The position numbers were made by a program, and so were the translations under genes. This document shows positions 53,329 to 64,000 of a DNA stretch of 64,000 nucleotides, piece by piece. Positions within the stretch are counted from its first letter, which is position 1; every line of letters starts with the position of its first letter. The notes under the pieces are model-generated. The model was not told the origin of the DNA, did not search any database, and was given only the letters and a program-made list of their open reading frames with translations. Source of the stretch: Ceratobasidium sp. AG-K (lineage: Eukaryota; Basidiomycota; Agaricomycetes; Cantharellales; Ceratobasidiaceae); NCBI GenBank assembly GCA_037039685.1, contig JAWNGF010000009.1:1116001-1180000 (forward strand), in the 5' to 3' direction.

Positions 53329-55416
53329 CTATTGATACATACTCTCGGTCGCAACCATGGCCTTGCACACCACTTTACTCTCAGGTAGCCTCCCACCGCC
53401 GATCGCCCGCGTAGAGATTAAGCCGAGGGCCAGAGTGCACAGGATTTTGTCTACCTTTAGCCCACTTCGCGGCTCAAATTCTTCCTGCCAAGAAGGCTCG
53501 AAAGGTGAAAGAGGTTGGTAATAGGATTGGTAGAAATCTCCCAGCACAACAACATCGGCTTTGAGCATCGCATTCCAGTCCCAAGCGGTCTGGACGAGCT
53601 CCTTTAATTGATTGAATTGCTTATGCTCGAAATGGATGTTGTGGTCCTCTCCGAAGAAGGAGACGATGAGAGTTGCGAAACCACCCCCGAAAAAATCATT
53701 GGTGATCTTTTTAATAAGCTGAGTTGTCGCGTCTGGACCTTCGCGATAGATGCTTTTAAAGCAGTTCGCGCGCCATTTGCCCGACGAAGCCTGGGGCTCT
53801 GAGTGTGAAACATGCTTTAGTATGGGCTAACGAGAATTAAAATGATCAAATACCTCGGAGTTGTATTTCATCATACATTAGTGCAATAGTTTTGTTGTGC
53901 GAAGGGTCGACACCGGGATGGAAAGGGCTGAATATGCGCTTACAGAGGTGAGAGCAGAGCAAGTAACGGATAGAATAATCGAGGAAGTCTTCAATCGCCA
54001 TCCCTATGCCGGATGATGAAGTCACGAGGGAGGCTTGTCCGTCAATATGGGTAAATAATTTTTGGAGAGCGGGTAGGTCTTGAGCGTCCAAGGTCATTAC
54101 ATCTCCGGGATCTTTGTCGAACATAGGTTTCACGTGTTTGTCAACTAGATATGCCGCAAACGAGCGACCGATGTCGCCGATACGACGGTTCAAATCTTTT
54201 AAAGCTTGGATGACCTCGCTTTGTTCAATATTTTCCTGGAGCGAAAGTTGAGATCGTAGGGACGAGCATTCTGCTCGAGATTGCTGAAGCTTTTGTCGAA
54301 ACGCGAGTGCTTCGTACCGCTGTCCAGCAAGCTCATTGTTGAGTTGTTTGTAGGCAACCTCATACTGCTTAGCGAACAGCTGTTGCTCGCTCAATGCTGA
54401 CTCGAGCGAAGCAATCTTGGCGCGATATGGTCGCGCTGCTAGATCTTTCTCGCGCTGCAACAGCAACTTCATCGAGTCGGTTTCGTAGTACCCCAAGCTA
54501 GCCTCGATAAAGCTCCGTAGATCGCGAGGAGGATCGCGCTGGATTCGTAGCCTGATAGGGTCCATAGTCGCGTATCTAGCCAATACGTTCGTGATGTCGC
54601 TTTCGTCCAGGTTAGAGACCATACTACGACCCACGTGCTCCTGAATAGGCCGAAAGACTGAGTCGACCAGCTTTTCGATGGACGTAACTACTGAGGCCGA
54701 GTGCCCGGAGCCGCCGGACCCGACTGGAACCACAAGGATAGTCAGATGTGGGAGACAGGACTTTCCAAGGATTCCTGATAGCACTTCCATGGTCTGCCTT
54801 AGAGCTCTACTTTCGACCGAGTCGCCAGCGTAGTGGATGTATATAATCCCGGTGATCCCAGTGTTAAGCTTCCTGCAATTCCTGGGGTCAGTTTATGTAG
54901 ATTGGTTGCTAGAAATAAAACATACTTGTCTAGTAAATAAGCGCAAATCTTTTCGAAAACTTCGAGGTTGCTTCGTTCTGGGTCATCGAATCCCGGGGTG
55001 TCAATCAACTTGAATTTAAAGCCAGCCACCAACGCCCGCTTGGAGTAGACGTCTTTGGTATTGCCTGTCAGGTACGGCTCGGTACCCATGGGTGCACGGG
55101 CAGCATTGATAAACTAATGCACTACAGTAAGGAACCCGATTTTCTATGCAGGGGGAAGATAGTAGACGTACTTGCGCTTTCGGCGACCCGAAGCGGCCGA
55201 GGATTCTTAAGAAGAACGTCAATTGTGGCTTTCATTGAATGCAGATATCGAGAGTTGTACTTACAGAACGGAAATGGGTGCTCCGTACTGTTCATTATGC
55301 TCTATTCTGACCGGTTCGGGCTCGCCAGTCAGATACGTGCCCTCCTTCTCTGACAGAGTAGATTCGGACCCCACAACGGAAGAAATCCGTGTAAAAGCTC
55401 CATCAAGGAGGCCCAT
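53329..55416 (-). CDS. AIG1-like G domain, coiled-coil and C-terminal module protein (array gene D)
   Basis: Five exons on the minus strand (55416-55265, 55205-55172, 55113-54926, 54872-53854, 53798-53329) give 620 residues in phase. The N-terminal P-loop region reads ILGRFGSPKAQ followed by FINAA, switch II is LIDTPGFDDPERSN, then helices and ILVVPVGSG. The usual Gly-Lys-Ser/Thr of G1 is Pro-Lys-Ala, and no NKxD (G4) is seen, so nucleotide binding is doubtful. A long coiled coil (about residues 230-340), LNRRIGDIGRSF, the FLDYSIRYLL region, FSPFHPGVDPSHN and MYDEIQLR lead to the phase-1 intron and EPQASSGKWRANCF, AWDWNAMLK, VVVLGDFYQ and TLALGLISTRAIGGG. AIG1/GIMAP-type GTPases act in plant and vertebrate immunity; the role here is unknown. 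Confidence 0.78.
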
Positions 55417-56101
55417 TGGATTGGAATAGCGAGAGGGGTTCTAGTTGGGGGTGGAGGATTGTGGGAGGCGGGATGACTGGAACTCATGGAAGGGAGGTGT
55501 CGGGTGGTTGTGACCAATTATACCGCGTGATCGCGGGGAACATCTTGCCGGTAAGCATCGGGTTTCCTAATTTGGTAACTGTCTTGAAATGAACACAGTT
55601 TACCCACTATATGAATATGGTCCCGACGGACTATGCGTTATCCCATCAGTAGCACTTACAACCTGGAACGAATCGAATTGAAATGGCCACATATCTGTAG
55701 CTTTGCTTTCTCTTTCTGACTGTACCCAGCACGCCGTCGGGTTGGGGAAGCCGACCGAGCGGTGTCGGGCGAACGCCGGTAAGGCCAACCTGATACGCAT
55801 TCACCCAGGCTCTGGATGACGTTGTCGATGATACATCACCTTTCTCACAAGAAATCACTTCCCATCGAGGTTTCTAGTCCCCGACTATTCCGGAGACGAT
55901 CGCCAGGGAGGCGCGCGGATTCGATGTAGAATTCGAGCCAGCCTGGTCGCGAATTAGTTCAGGAATGATACAGGCCAAGGTGACGTACAACTCGCTGGGG
56001 ACAATGCGGACAACGAATACAGTAATGCCAACGCAGCATTGGCAGGGATGCTTCCTGTGTTCTGGTCTGTTGTTCGCTCGCCAATGAGGCTTGGTAGTCC
56101 A
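55417..56101. other. Intergenic region between array genes D and F
   Basis: About 0.7 kb holding the gene D promoter and the 3' end of gene F. No other exon is recognised. Confidence 0.4.
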
Positions 56102-58638
56102 TTAGAAGGTGAATATGATTGCGGGGTGCATTGCGGAGACCTAGTTATTGTACAAAAAATCACATGCGACTGGGGTTCGTGCCTCGGCACCATCAGCCCT
56201 CCGTACGCCAATGAGCTAAGCCTAATCATGCGCTTGTTCTGGTATAATGGTTGCGGCGCTAGTGCGTGTCGCCCCCTGTCGTCTTTGAGTGAGTTCGTTC
56301 TACTCAACAGCCAACGGATACATACCTGTTCTTCCCATTCCAGATACGCCTCCAACTCCGTCCCACCAAATCGTATACAGACGTCAAAGTGTAGGCGCCA
56401 ATACATGGCTCCATGGGAACCTATCCTTGGCTGGAGGGCGCCACTAAGGTTCTTCAAATTGGCAGAAATAACGCACGAGTTTTGGAACCCTGGAATTAGC
56501 TCGCCTTATATTTAGGGTCAGCTTTCAATCCAAGACCGGTTTTATTTTACGCACCCTCTTTATCCAGCATCCAAGTTGGTTCGCCATCTTTGGCATAAGA
56601 AACGAGCGTGACGTCGAAATCTTCTAGATCAGGATGAGGGGTAGAATAAGGACGAGAAAATGACTCCCGAGCCACGGCTTCAGTGTCAAGCACAACGCCC
56701 TGGACTCGATGCATTAGCTAAGGCTCAGAATATAGTGACACGCAAAGTCTAACCTTGGCAACAATTTGGGACCATCTGCCGCCAACCTTGTCATGTCCGT
56801 CGGCAGAGGAGATGATCTCTCGACCGCGGTGATCAGGGATAACAGGATTATAGCGAGCTGTGGTTTCAATCCCAAAGGACGAGCGGGGCGCACGCCCCAT
56901 GACACTACTTGCAGCGCTCCAAATTACGGCGCCCTCAGCAACTGCCTTGGAACTGAAGGTGGGTCAGCACGCGTCCCAAGTAGAAGAGGAAATCGCACGT
57001 GGAGTCGTTCGTTAGGGTGATTTGGCACCCTTGACTGTCGTACTGATTCTGAAACTCCCGTCGCAGGTACGGGCTGTCTCCAAATCCTCCCACCAATAAT
57101 ATATGCTTTAGGTTAAATTAGCAAATCGTCATCGAATTACGTAACGCGATGGGGGAAGACGCACCGAAACTGACAATTCCTTGATTTGTTGCTCCACGCT
57201 GGCCTTGATCTCGTCGACACAAACATCGAAGAATGATTTGACCACAGCTCTGTTACAAGTGTCAGTGTCGTAGATACTGGTCTGTATGAGTCCATACACA
57301 CCCAGGCAGCGTCATTCGTCCACGACGAGTTCTAATAGCCGCATTATTAACTCGTGAGCCAGCAATTTCGACAGTTTTGTCCTCTGCTGCGTCGCAAAAG
57401 TTGCGCTTTGCAGCATTCTCGAAGTCCTGGATCCCTCGTTTGGTATAGTCTTCTACATCATCCGCGTTTATGCCCGCGTTTGTCAGTACGTTATGGATAT
57501 GCCTCTCTGCTGCGGCGTTGACGAAGATCGCTCCTGCCTGCACGCCTGAAAAACACGTGAGCTCTAGAATTGGAATAGCTTTCGCCTAGCCTCAACTTAC
57601 ATGCCGAAGCTCGAGCTTCTTCTAACTTCAGCACAGGACGAGCTGTGGTGACAGAGTAGACGGTTGTATCTACAGTCGAACCTCCAGCGTCACAAACGGC
57701 AAACTTTGAGCCAGGCTTCGAGAAAGTGTGATATGAGCACGTGTCCAGAGAAACGATCACCTTTGACTTACTTGAAGACGACTCCCAATATTGGTATGGT
57801 AGATGCAAAAGTGTACCGACGCCTCTGCTTCAGTTACAAAGCGAACGTTGGCGGGCGCCGTATCAGCCGTCGCGAAACCAGCTTTGACCGCCGCGGTCCG
57901 GAGGAATGTCTGCTCGCGGATTCCCCAGCCGTTGGGATGTGCAATAATAAACTGCATCGTCGCTCGGTGCTTTTGCCATAAGTTCCTGCCGTCTACGATA
58001 CGATCTTCGAAATACTTTTGGGTGTGTTGGAGGAGATATCCCAAGAAATCCGAATAGACTTGTCGAAGTGAGACGCCAGATGGCAGTGCTACATAAGAGG
58101 GTTAGTAGTTGATGCAGGAGTGGACAAAGGAACAAAGATGCATGTACCATCAAGCTTTAGATCGTGCTTAACCTTCATATCGTTCGGGTGTAGGTGTAAT
58201 TTGAAGTGCTTGGCCAGTTGCCACCCATTGTCTTCAGCGCTATCCTCTGCCTCTGGGGTTAACGCCTCGGCCCCAAAAGATACGGCCTGCGGCAAGTTTT
58301 CCTCGTGGTTAGCTTGTGCCCCGCTAGTTGATCTACGCGATTACCTTTTTGTCGGAGTCATACCAAATGAGACTGGGTATTTTGCTTTGGAGATTATGGG
58401 CTTCTTGTCCTGGCCACTGTGTCACTCGTTGGATAGACTGGTCAATACCTAATCCATAGCCGCTGGCATCAGTGAGTCCCAGGCTCGTAAGGTATCACGT
58501 ACCCTTTTCGAGAAATGCAAATGCCACACCGCTCTGCGTTGTTCCTATATCGATTCCAATTACAATCTTGTCATCTCCCTCCCATGGTCCTTGGAAGGGT
58601 TTTGGAAAGGAGTTCATGGGTTCATTGAGAGTCGACAT
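56102..58638 (-). CDS. HSPA12-like Hsp70 family ATPase (array gene F)
   Basis: Multi-exon gene on the minus strand from ATG 58638 (MSTLNEPMNSFPKPF). Motifs: GIDIGTTQSGVAFAFL (phosphate-1), FAVCDAGGSTVDTT (phosphate-2), the lineage markers AHPNGWGIREQTFLR and FVTEAEASVHFC, and the adenosine loop LLVGGFGDSPYLRR. The C-terminal region with FGGTELEAYLEWEEQ is followed by a long (about 200-base) last intron and a short final exon ending near 56102. That last exon is the least certain part. Exon junctions in the phosphate-1, phosphate-2 and ASAC-V regions match genes C and G. It is a tandem neighbour and close relative of gene G in the same orientation. It is probably a cytosolic ATPase of unknown client. 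Confidence 0.85.
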
Positions 58639-58940
58639 TTCGGAGCTCTACGAATGACAGCGTGTGCAGAGTTTCGTAGGCTCACACTGGTGGTGGCTTT
58701 CGGCAGGTGGAGGACGCTTGCCTTAGCCACGCATCACATGACGTGGGTGCCACCACAACATACGCAAACAAAGTATAGCGACTGAGGGGGATAATGGTGA
58801 GACAAATTTGGACCTCAAGGTCAAGCAGTAAACTAGTTATTCAAGGTAAGCGGCAAATTTTCGATACAGTGCTGGATCAGTGAATCATCGCGATTTTCGT
58901 CTGTAATATACGGCGTGATTCCTTCTCCTACTGAACGATA
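58639..58940. promoter_or_regulatory. Promoter region of array gene F
   Basis: 302 bases between the start of F and the stop of G. No specific site was recognised. Confidence 0.4.
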
Positions 58941-61376
58941 ACTCAAATTTCAATTGCGTCTTCTGGCACGATGACTACCGGAGAACTACGAGTAATGCCC
59001 TAGAGTGAATAGGTCAGTGATCTGGGTGCGTACACAGACTTTCATAAAAAGACACTAACGCTCTCTTTCCATTCCAAGTATGCTTCGAGTTCGGTGCCGC
59101 CAAAACGGATACAAACATCGCAATTCAAACTCCAATACGCTCTGCCATGCATTCCTGTCCTCCTCTCCAGCGTAGCCTGGATGTTATCCAGCCTAGCGCT
59201 AATCGTGCAGACTTTTCGGAAATTTGGCCTCATAACCCCTAGATTGGATATACTCAAGTGTTAGATCAAGCGGTGTCCTGGTACGGTGGGAATACTCACC
59301 AAGTTCTTCCCATGCCCACGAAGGCTCGTCGTCACCGGTATAAGCGAACAGTTCCATGCTCAGTGAACCGGATTCTAAAGTAGGCGTGCTGCGTAGCACA
59401 ATGAATTCTTTGCGGCAGATTGCCTCGGAATCAAGTGCCACACCCTGGAAAGGATTGAGCAAACGTTAGATCCAGGGTGCTCGGGACGGACCTTGTGTAC
59501 GATTTGCGACCATGCTCCTGGAATAATCAACTGGCCGTTGGCGGAAGTAAAAGCTTCCCGCAATTGATGATCCCGCAGCCAGGGAATGAATGGCACAGCG
59601 CATACCGCACCAAACGAGGAGCGGGGGGCGCGCGAGGAAACGCTACTAATTGTGTTCCAAATCACCGCGCCATCCGCAACGGCCTTGGAGCTGTTTTGCG
59701 ATGTCGGTGAGCCATATGAAGAAGACATAATGTAGCGGCTCACGTAGAGTCATTTGTGATTGTAACCTGGCACCCTTGGGCTCCGTATTGCTTTTTGAAC
59801 TCTTGGCGCAGGAAAGGACTATCGCCAAACCCACCTACAAGCAAGATGTACTTGCACTAGCATGAGAATGATTGTCGGTTCAGGAGGCTGAAATAACGTA
59901 CGGGGACAGTCGCGTCCTTGACTTGTTGGTCCACACTACTAATGATTTCTTTGGAGCATACCTCGAAGAATGATTTCATGATTGAGCTTAAACAGGCATT
60001 AGCACAACCGTATTAGACCTAAAGCAACACTCACCCAGGCAAGGTCATTCGACCTCGGCGTGTTCGAATCGATGTGTTATTAAACCTCGTATGAGCAACA
60101 GTGATCGTATGCTCATTTGTCTCATCCTGAAACGCACGCTTTGCATGGCTCTCAAAGTCTTTAACTCCTGCTTTCGTATACTCCTCGATATCATTAGAGG
60201 ACAATCCAACGCTCGTAAGTACCTTCGCCAAGTACTTCTTGGCCTCGGCATCGACGAAGATTGCCCCTGCTTGCACGCCTATTCCTCTCGTATTAGTGAA
60301 TTCGCAGAGAGGCTGCGACGTACTCACAAGCTGATGCCCGTTTCTCCTCGAGCTCAAGAATTGGATGGGTCGACTTGACCGAATAAAGTGTAGTGTCGAC
60401 AGTGGAGCCTCCAGCGTCACAAACTAGGAAATTGGTCCCAGACTATCACGGAGTTACGTCATGGCCATCGTACTCATGTACTAAGTAAAATAGGTGCGTA
60501 CCTGCAGCCGACTTCCCAGATTAATATGGTAAATGCAGAAATGTACCGATGCTTCTGCCTCGGTCACGAACCGAATCTTCCTTGGCGCGTTCTCAGCTTG
60601 CGCGAAACCAGCGTCCACAGCTGCTGTTCGGAGAAAGGTCTGTTCGCGAATGCCCCATCCATTTGGGTGAGCAACCACAACCTCTATTGTAGGCCGATAA
60701 CGCTCCCAAATTTGCTTTCCGTCCAGGATACGATCTTCAAAGTATGCTTGAGTGTGTTTCAGAAGGTATCCCAAGAAGTCGGAGTATATCCGCCGTAAAG
60801 GAACACCGGGTGGCAACTCTACAATAGTGGCATTATAGTGGTTAATCTGATACGCTCAAGTGTAATCTCGGTCTTGTAACTCTTACCATCCAACTTCAAA
60901 TCATGTTTGGCCTTCATATCGTTCGGATGCATGTGCAACTTGAAGTATTTTGCTAAAAACCAACCGTTGTCCTCGGCTTCCTCTTCGGCGTCGTGTGAAA
61001 GCGCTTCGGCGCCAAAATACCTGGCCTGTTCGTGATACGTCGATTATCAAGGCCGCGTATATCAAGGATTGTATGCCTTACCACCCCGTCCGTATCGTAC
61101 CAGATGACTGTTGGTATCTTTCCTTGCTGATTATGAGCCTCTTGCCCTGGCCATCTCGTGACGCGATGTATAATTTGGTCTCCACCTGCGGCTGATGGGT
61201 TAGACGCATGGAAAACGCATAGCGGGTCTACCGCTCTCACCACTTTGAAGGTACGTAAAGGCTACTCCACTCTGCGTTGTCCCAATATCGATTCCGATGA
61301 CGATTTTGCTTTCTCCCTCCCACGGACCACGGAAAGGTTTGGGAGTTGAATCAATAGATCCTCGTAGTGAAGCCAT
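58941..61376 (-). CDS. HSPA12-like Hsp70 family ATPase (array gene G)
   Basis: Multi-exon minus-strand gene from ATG 61376 (MASLRGSIDSTPKPF) to TGA at 58941. Motifs: GIDIGTTQSGVAFTYL, FLVCDAGGSTVDTT, AHPNGWGIREQTFLR, FVTEAEASVHFC, LLVGGFGDSPFLRQEF, KAVADGAVIW and the terminal FGGTELEAYLEWKES followed by GITRSSPVIVPEDAIEI. It is very similar to gene F along its length and in intron positions, indicating tandem duplication. It lacks the peptide-binding beta-sandwich of canonical Hsp70, so a classic chaperone cycle is unlikely; HSPA12 relatives bind ATP but their clients are poorly known. Downstream neighbour on the same strand is F, upstream neighbour is the G-domain gene E. Confidence 0.86.
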
Positions 61377-61911
61377 TGCTAGATATTTCTTGCACGTTTC
61401 ACCCTACTTCAGACGGGTTCAAGGTAAAAACGTGTTTCCTCAAGTCAGGAATATGGGCTACCTTAGTGTAGAAAGGAAATTATTTTGTGCGCAGTGTTTA
61501 TATAGCCGGAGTTAAGGAGGTGAGCAGAACGTCGAGGCGGCCACTTTGGTCCAAGAGACGAAGTGCGAGATAGCCACTCGTCCGCCACGTGACGACAAAG
61601 CTCTGTTCAATTTCAAACCCCTGACGAGCCACATCCACCCTTTAAGCGCCACTGCAGTTTCTGATTATCCTAGCACTAGCATGTGCATGGATACACATTG
61701 CATCCGATTTCGAGTCCCAAATGTGTACAATGCGCTATCCATATAAGGCTCTATTGGGGTTTTTCATTACGGGCTAATAGTGTACATGTTTATCACGTCC
61801 GTATCCATATTCACCATACTATGTATCAAGGGTGGGATCTAATCGCAGATAGCAGAGCTACTCGTCGGATCAAAAAATACAGGAGGCTCGAAAAGCTATC
61901 AACAATTGACT
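61377..61911. promoter_or_regulatory. Promoter region of gene G and 3' end of gene E
   Basis: About 0.5 kb without recognised exons. Confidence 0.4.
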
Positions 61912-64000
61912 TTATTCGTACATGCTTTGAGTTGCAACTGTCGCCTTGCACACCGTCGTATGTTGAGGACGCTGACCGCCCCCTATTGCCCGGGTAGAGA
62001 ACAAACCTAGAGCTAGTGTTCCTAAAATTTTGTCAACTTTGACACCTCTTCGAGGCTCAAATTCTTCCATCCATGCGGACTCGAAAGGAGTGTTGGGATC
62101 GTAGCACGTTTGATAAAAATCACCCAATACGATCACTTCCCCTTTGAGCATCGCATTCCATTCCCAAGCCATCTGAACAAGTTGTTTCAGCTGGTTGAAG
62201 TGCTTGTCCTCGAGTTCTATCATCTGTTCCTTCCCAAAAAAAGACTGGATAAGCACCGAGAAGTTGCTATTGAAGAAATCGCGAGTGATTCTATCAATAT
62301 GCTCTGCAGTGATGTTTGGTGTTGCAGGACGGTAGATGCTCTTGAAACAATTAGCACGCCACTTGGCTGAAACTGCCTGTGGCTCTAGATTTTGACTTGA
62401 TATCAGTTTAGTCGATGGTGAGTAAATTGAATCAAATACCTCGAAGCTGTATGTCATCGTACATGATGGTAATCGCCGCATTATGGGCGGGGTCGGCACC
62501 CGGATGGAATAGGCTAAAGATCTGCCTAGAGAGGTGGATACAGAGCAAACACCGGAGGGCATAGTCAAAGAAGTCTTCGACCATCATTCCCGCCCCGTTG
62601 TCAGAGGCAACAAGGGACGATTGACCCTCAACGTGACCGAATAGCCCTTTGAGCGCCGATAGATCCCGTCCATCCAAGGTGGTCACGTCTCCAGGATCCT
62701 TTTCAAAAGTATGTTGCACATATTTGTCGACCAAGTACTCGGCAAAAGAGCGCCCAATGTCGTCGATATTACGGTTGAGGTCTTTCAGAACCTGAACTAT
62801 CTCGCTCTGCTCAGTGTTTTCTTGCAGTTGAAGTTGCGAGCGCAAAGAAGAGTATTCGGCTTGTGTTTGTTGGAGTCTTTGACGAAGAGATTGGTTCTCC
62901 TCTCGCTCCCTTGCCAGTTCAGAATCGAGTTGCCGAGACGTGGTTTCATAATGTTTGAGGGCCGCCTTGTGGTCATTCAGAGAGATTTCAAGCGGCGCAA
63001 GTTTTGCGCGATAATGTCGCGCGGCAGAGTCCTTTTCGCGGTCAAGAAGAAGCTGTACTGAATTAGCTTCGAAGTAACCTAAATGGGCTTCAATCTGGAG
63101 GCGAAGGTCGCGGGGAGGTTCGCGCTGAATATGGAGTCGTATCGGGTCCTTGGTGGCGTACCACTCGAGGATATTAACCACGTCACTCTCCTCCAGGTTC
63201 GAGACCATGGTGCGAATCTCTCCCTTGCGGGGCGACTGGAAGGTAGAATAGGCAACAGCCTCTATCTCTGCAGCGATTCTGGCGGAATGCTCTGATCCCG
63301 TAGCATGTAATGGGACGACGAGAATAGTGAGACGCGAGAGCAAGTTTTTGCCGAGTATTACCCCAGACAGAACCTTCATGATTTGCCTCGTTGACCTGGC
63401 TTCGGGAGAATCACTAGCATGATGGACGTAGACCACGCCGCATATGCCATCGTCACGCTTCCTAAAGTTCGCCGCACTATATTAGATGATCCTCGGGCAT
63501 GCAAATGAACTCACCTGTCAATCAAGTAATTGGCGATTTTTTCAAACACCTCAAGATTACTCCTTTTGGGATCATCTAAACCCGGTGTATCGATTAAATG
63601 GAATTTGTATCCAGATATCGCAACCTGCTTGGGAGCGACGTCGACATGGGCGTCCAGGGCCAATTCTGAACCTGTGCCCGTCGATGCGCTCGCAACATTG
63701 ACGAACTAGCGATCGTACATAAATTCGGTTCAGGGTATCTGGCGGATCAAAGACGAGATCCACATACTCTAGTCTTCGACGACCCAAACCGCCCGAGAAT
63801 TCTTTGTGGAGGATTAGCGCTGCATAACAGAGTGAGAGCGGAAAATATAGATTACGCACAGGATGGGAACGATACGCGTATGTCGCTCTCGCGGATCGAC
63901 CAATGCTGGTTTGGTCTCGGCTTCTCCTTCACGTAAAGCAGAGGGCACCTCCACTGACGAGCCAAAGATAGCCCCACCTACCGCCCCCGACACTCGTCGC
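61912..64000 (-). CDS. AIG1-like G domain, coiled-coil and C-terminal module protein (array gene E); 5' end outside window
   Basis: Paralogue of gene D on the minus strand, running off the right edge; the start is a few codons beyond 64000. The N-terminal exon (VSGAVGGAIFGSS, then an acidic linker) splices to ILGRFGSSKTR, where G1 is Ser-Lys-Thr rather than Gly-Lys-Thr. FVNVASAST, LIDTPGFDDPKRSN, VVYVHHASDSPEAR and ILVVPLHATG follow; no NKxD is seen. Then come a long coiled coil, LNRNIDDIGRSF, FFDYALRCLL, FSLFHPGADPAHN, MYDDIQLR, the phase-1 intron and EPQAVSAKWRANCF, AWEWNAMLK, VIVLGDFYQT and TLALGLFSTRAIGGG to the stop at 61912. P-loop and DTPG suggest a GTPase ancestry. Activity and role are unknown. 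Confidence 0.78.

Noticed and set aside
1..64000. CRISPR arrays, bacterial operons or viral capsid genes
   Set aside because: Spliced fungal genes throughout; no regular spacer repeats and no viral structural genes apart from the retrotransposon gag.

Overview
The window is fungal nuclear DNA, most likely from an Agaricomycete close to Rhizoctonia (Cantharellales). That assignment is inferred from protein character, not from a search. Genes carry many GT-AG introns of about 45-80 bases. The families present are typical of such genomes: NACHT-WD40 proteins, HSPA12-like Hsp70s, macrofage-activating-glycoprotein-like secreted proteins, DUF7918 proteins and chromodomain Gypsy elements.

Left end, 1-24 kb. 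A NACHT-WD40 (fungal NLR-like) gene with 14 WD40 repeats enters from the left edge. It is followed by a repeat-rich block: a 1.05-kb non-autonomous DNA element with short TIRs and subterminal AAATCAC arrays; a 1.3-kb foldback element with two 586-bp arms; a 7.2-kb Gypsy chromovirus inserted in the right arm (5-bp TSD); and a second, oppositely oriented Gypsy copy with identical LTRs and its own 5-bp TSD. The two Gypsy copies share a candidate -1 frameshift site, a Tf1-like self-priming PBS and a conserved third ORF. Comparison of the copies shows this third ORF is under constraint. Each copy carries inactivating lesions, several of them CpG transitions.

Middle, 24-46 kb, is ordinary genic DNA: NPR2 (GATOR1/SEACIT); a secreted ricin-B/MAG-like protein; a ThrE/Prm10-like membrane protein; a DHA1-type MFS transporter; a DUF7918 protein; an Msb2-like signalling mucin; a DUF2306 membrane protein that seems to lack its 5' end; a frameshifted, truncated Dal5-like MFS pseudogene next to it; and a HIT-family hydrolase with a 17-base microexon.

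Right end, 46-64 kb, is the most unusual part. It holds seven genes from only two groups. Three are HSPA12-like Hsp70 ATPases. Four share a coiled-coil plus C-terminal module of unknown function, and two of those four have an N-terminal AIG1-like G domain with degraded nucleotide-binding motifs. The groups alternate (module, module, Hsp70, module+G, Hsp70, Hsp70, module+G). All four module genes have an intron at the same codon and phase. This array is the best candidate here for an undescribed functional association, although local duplication alone could also produce it.
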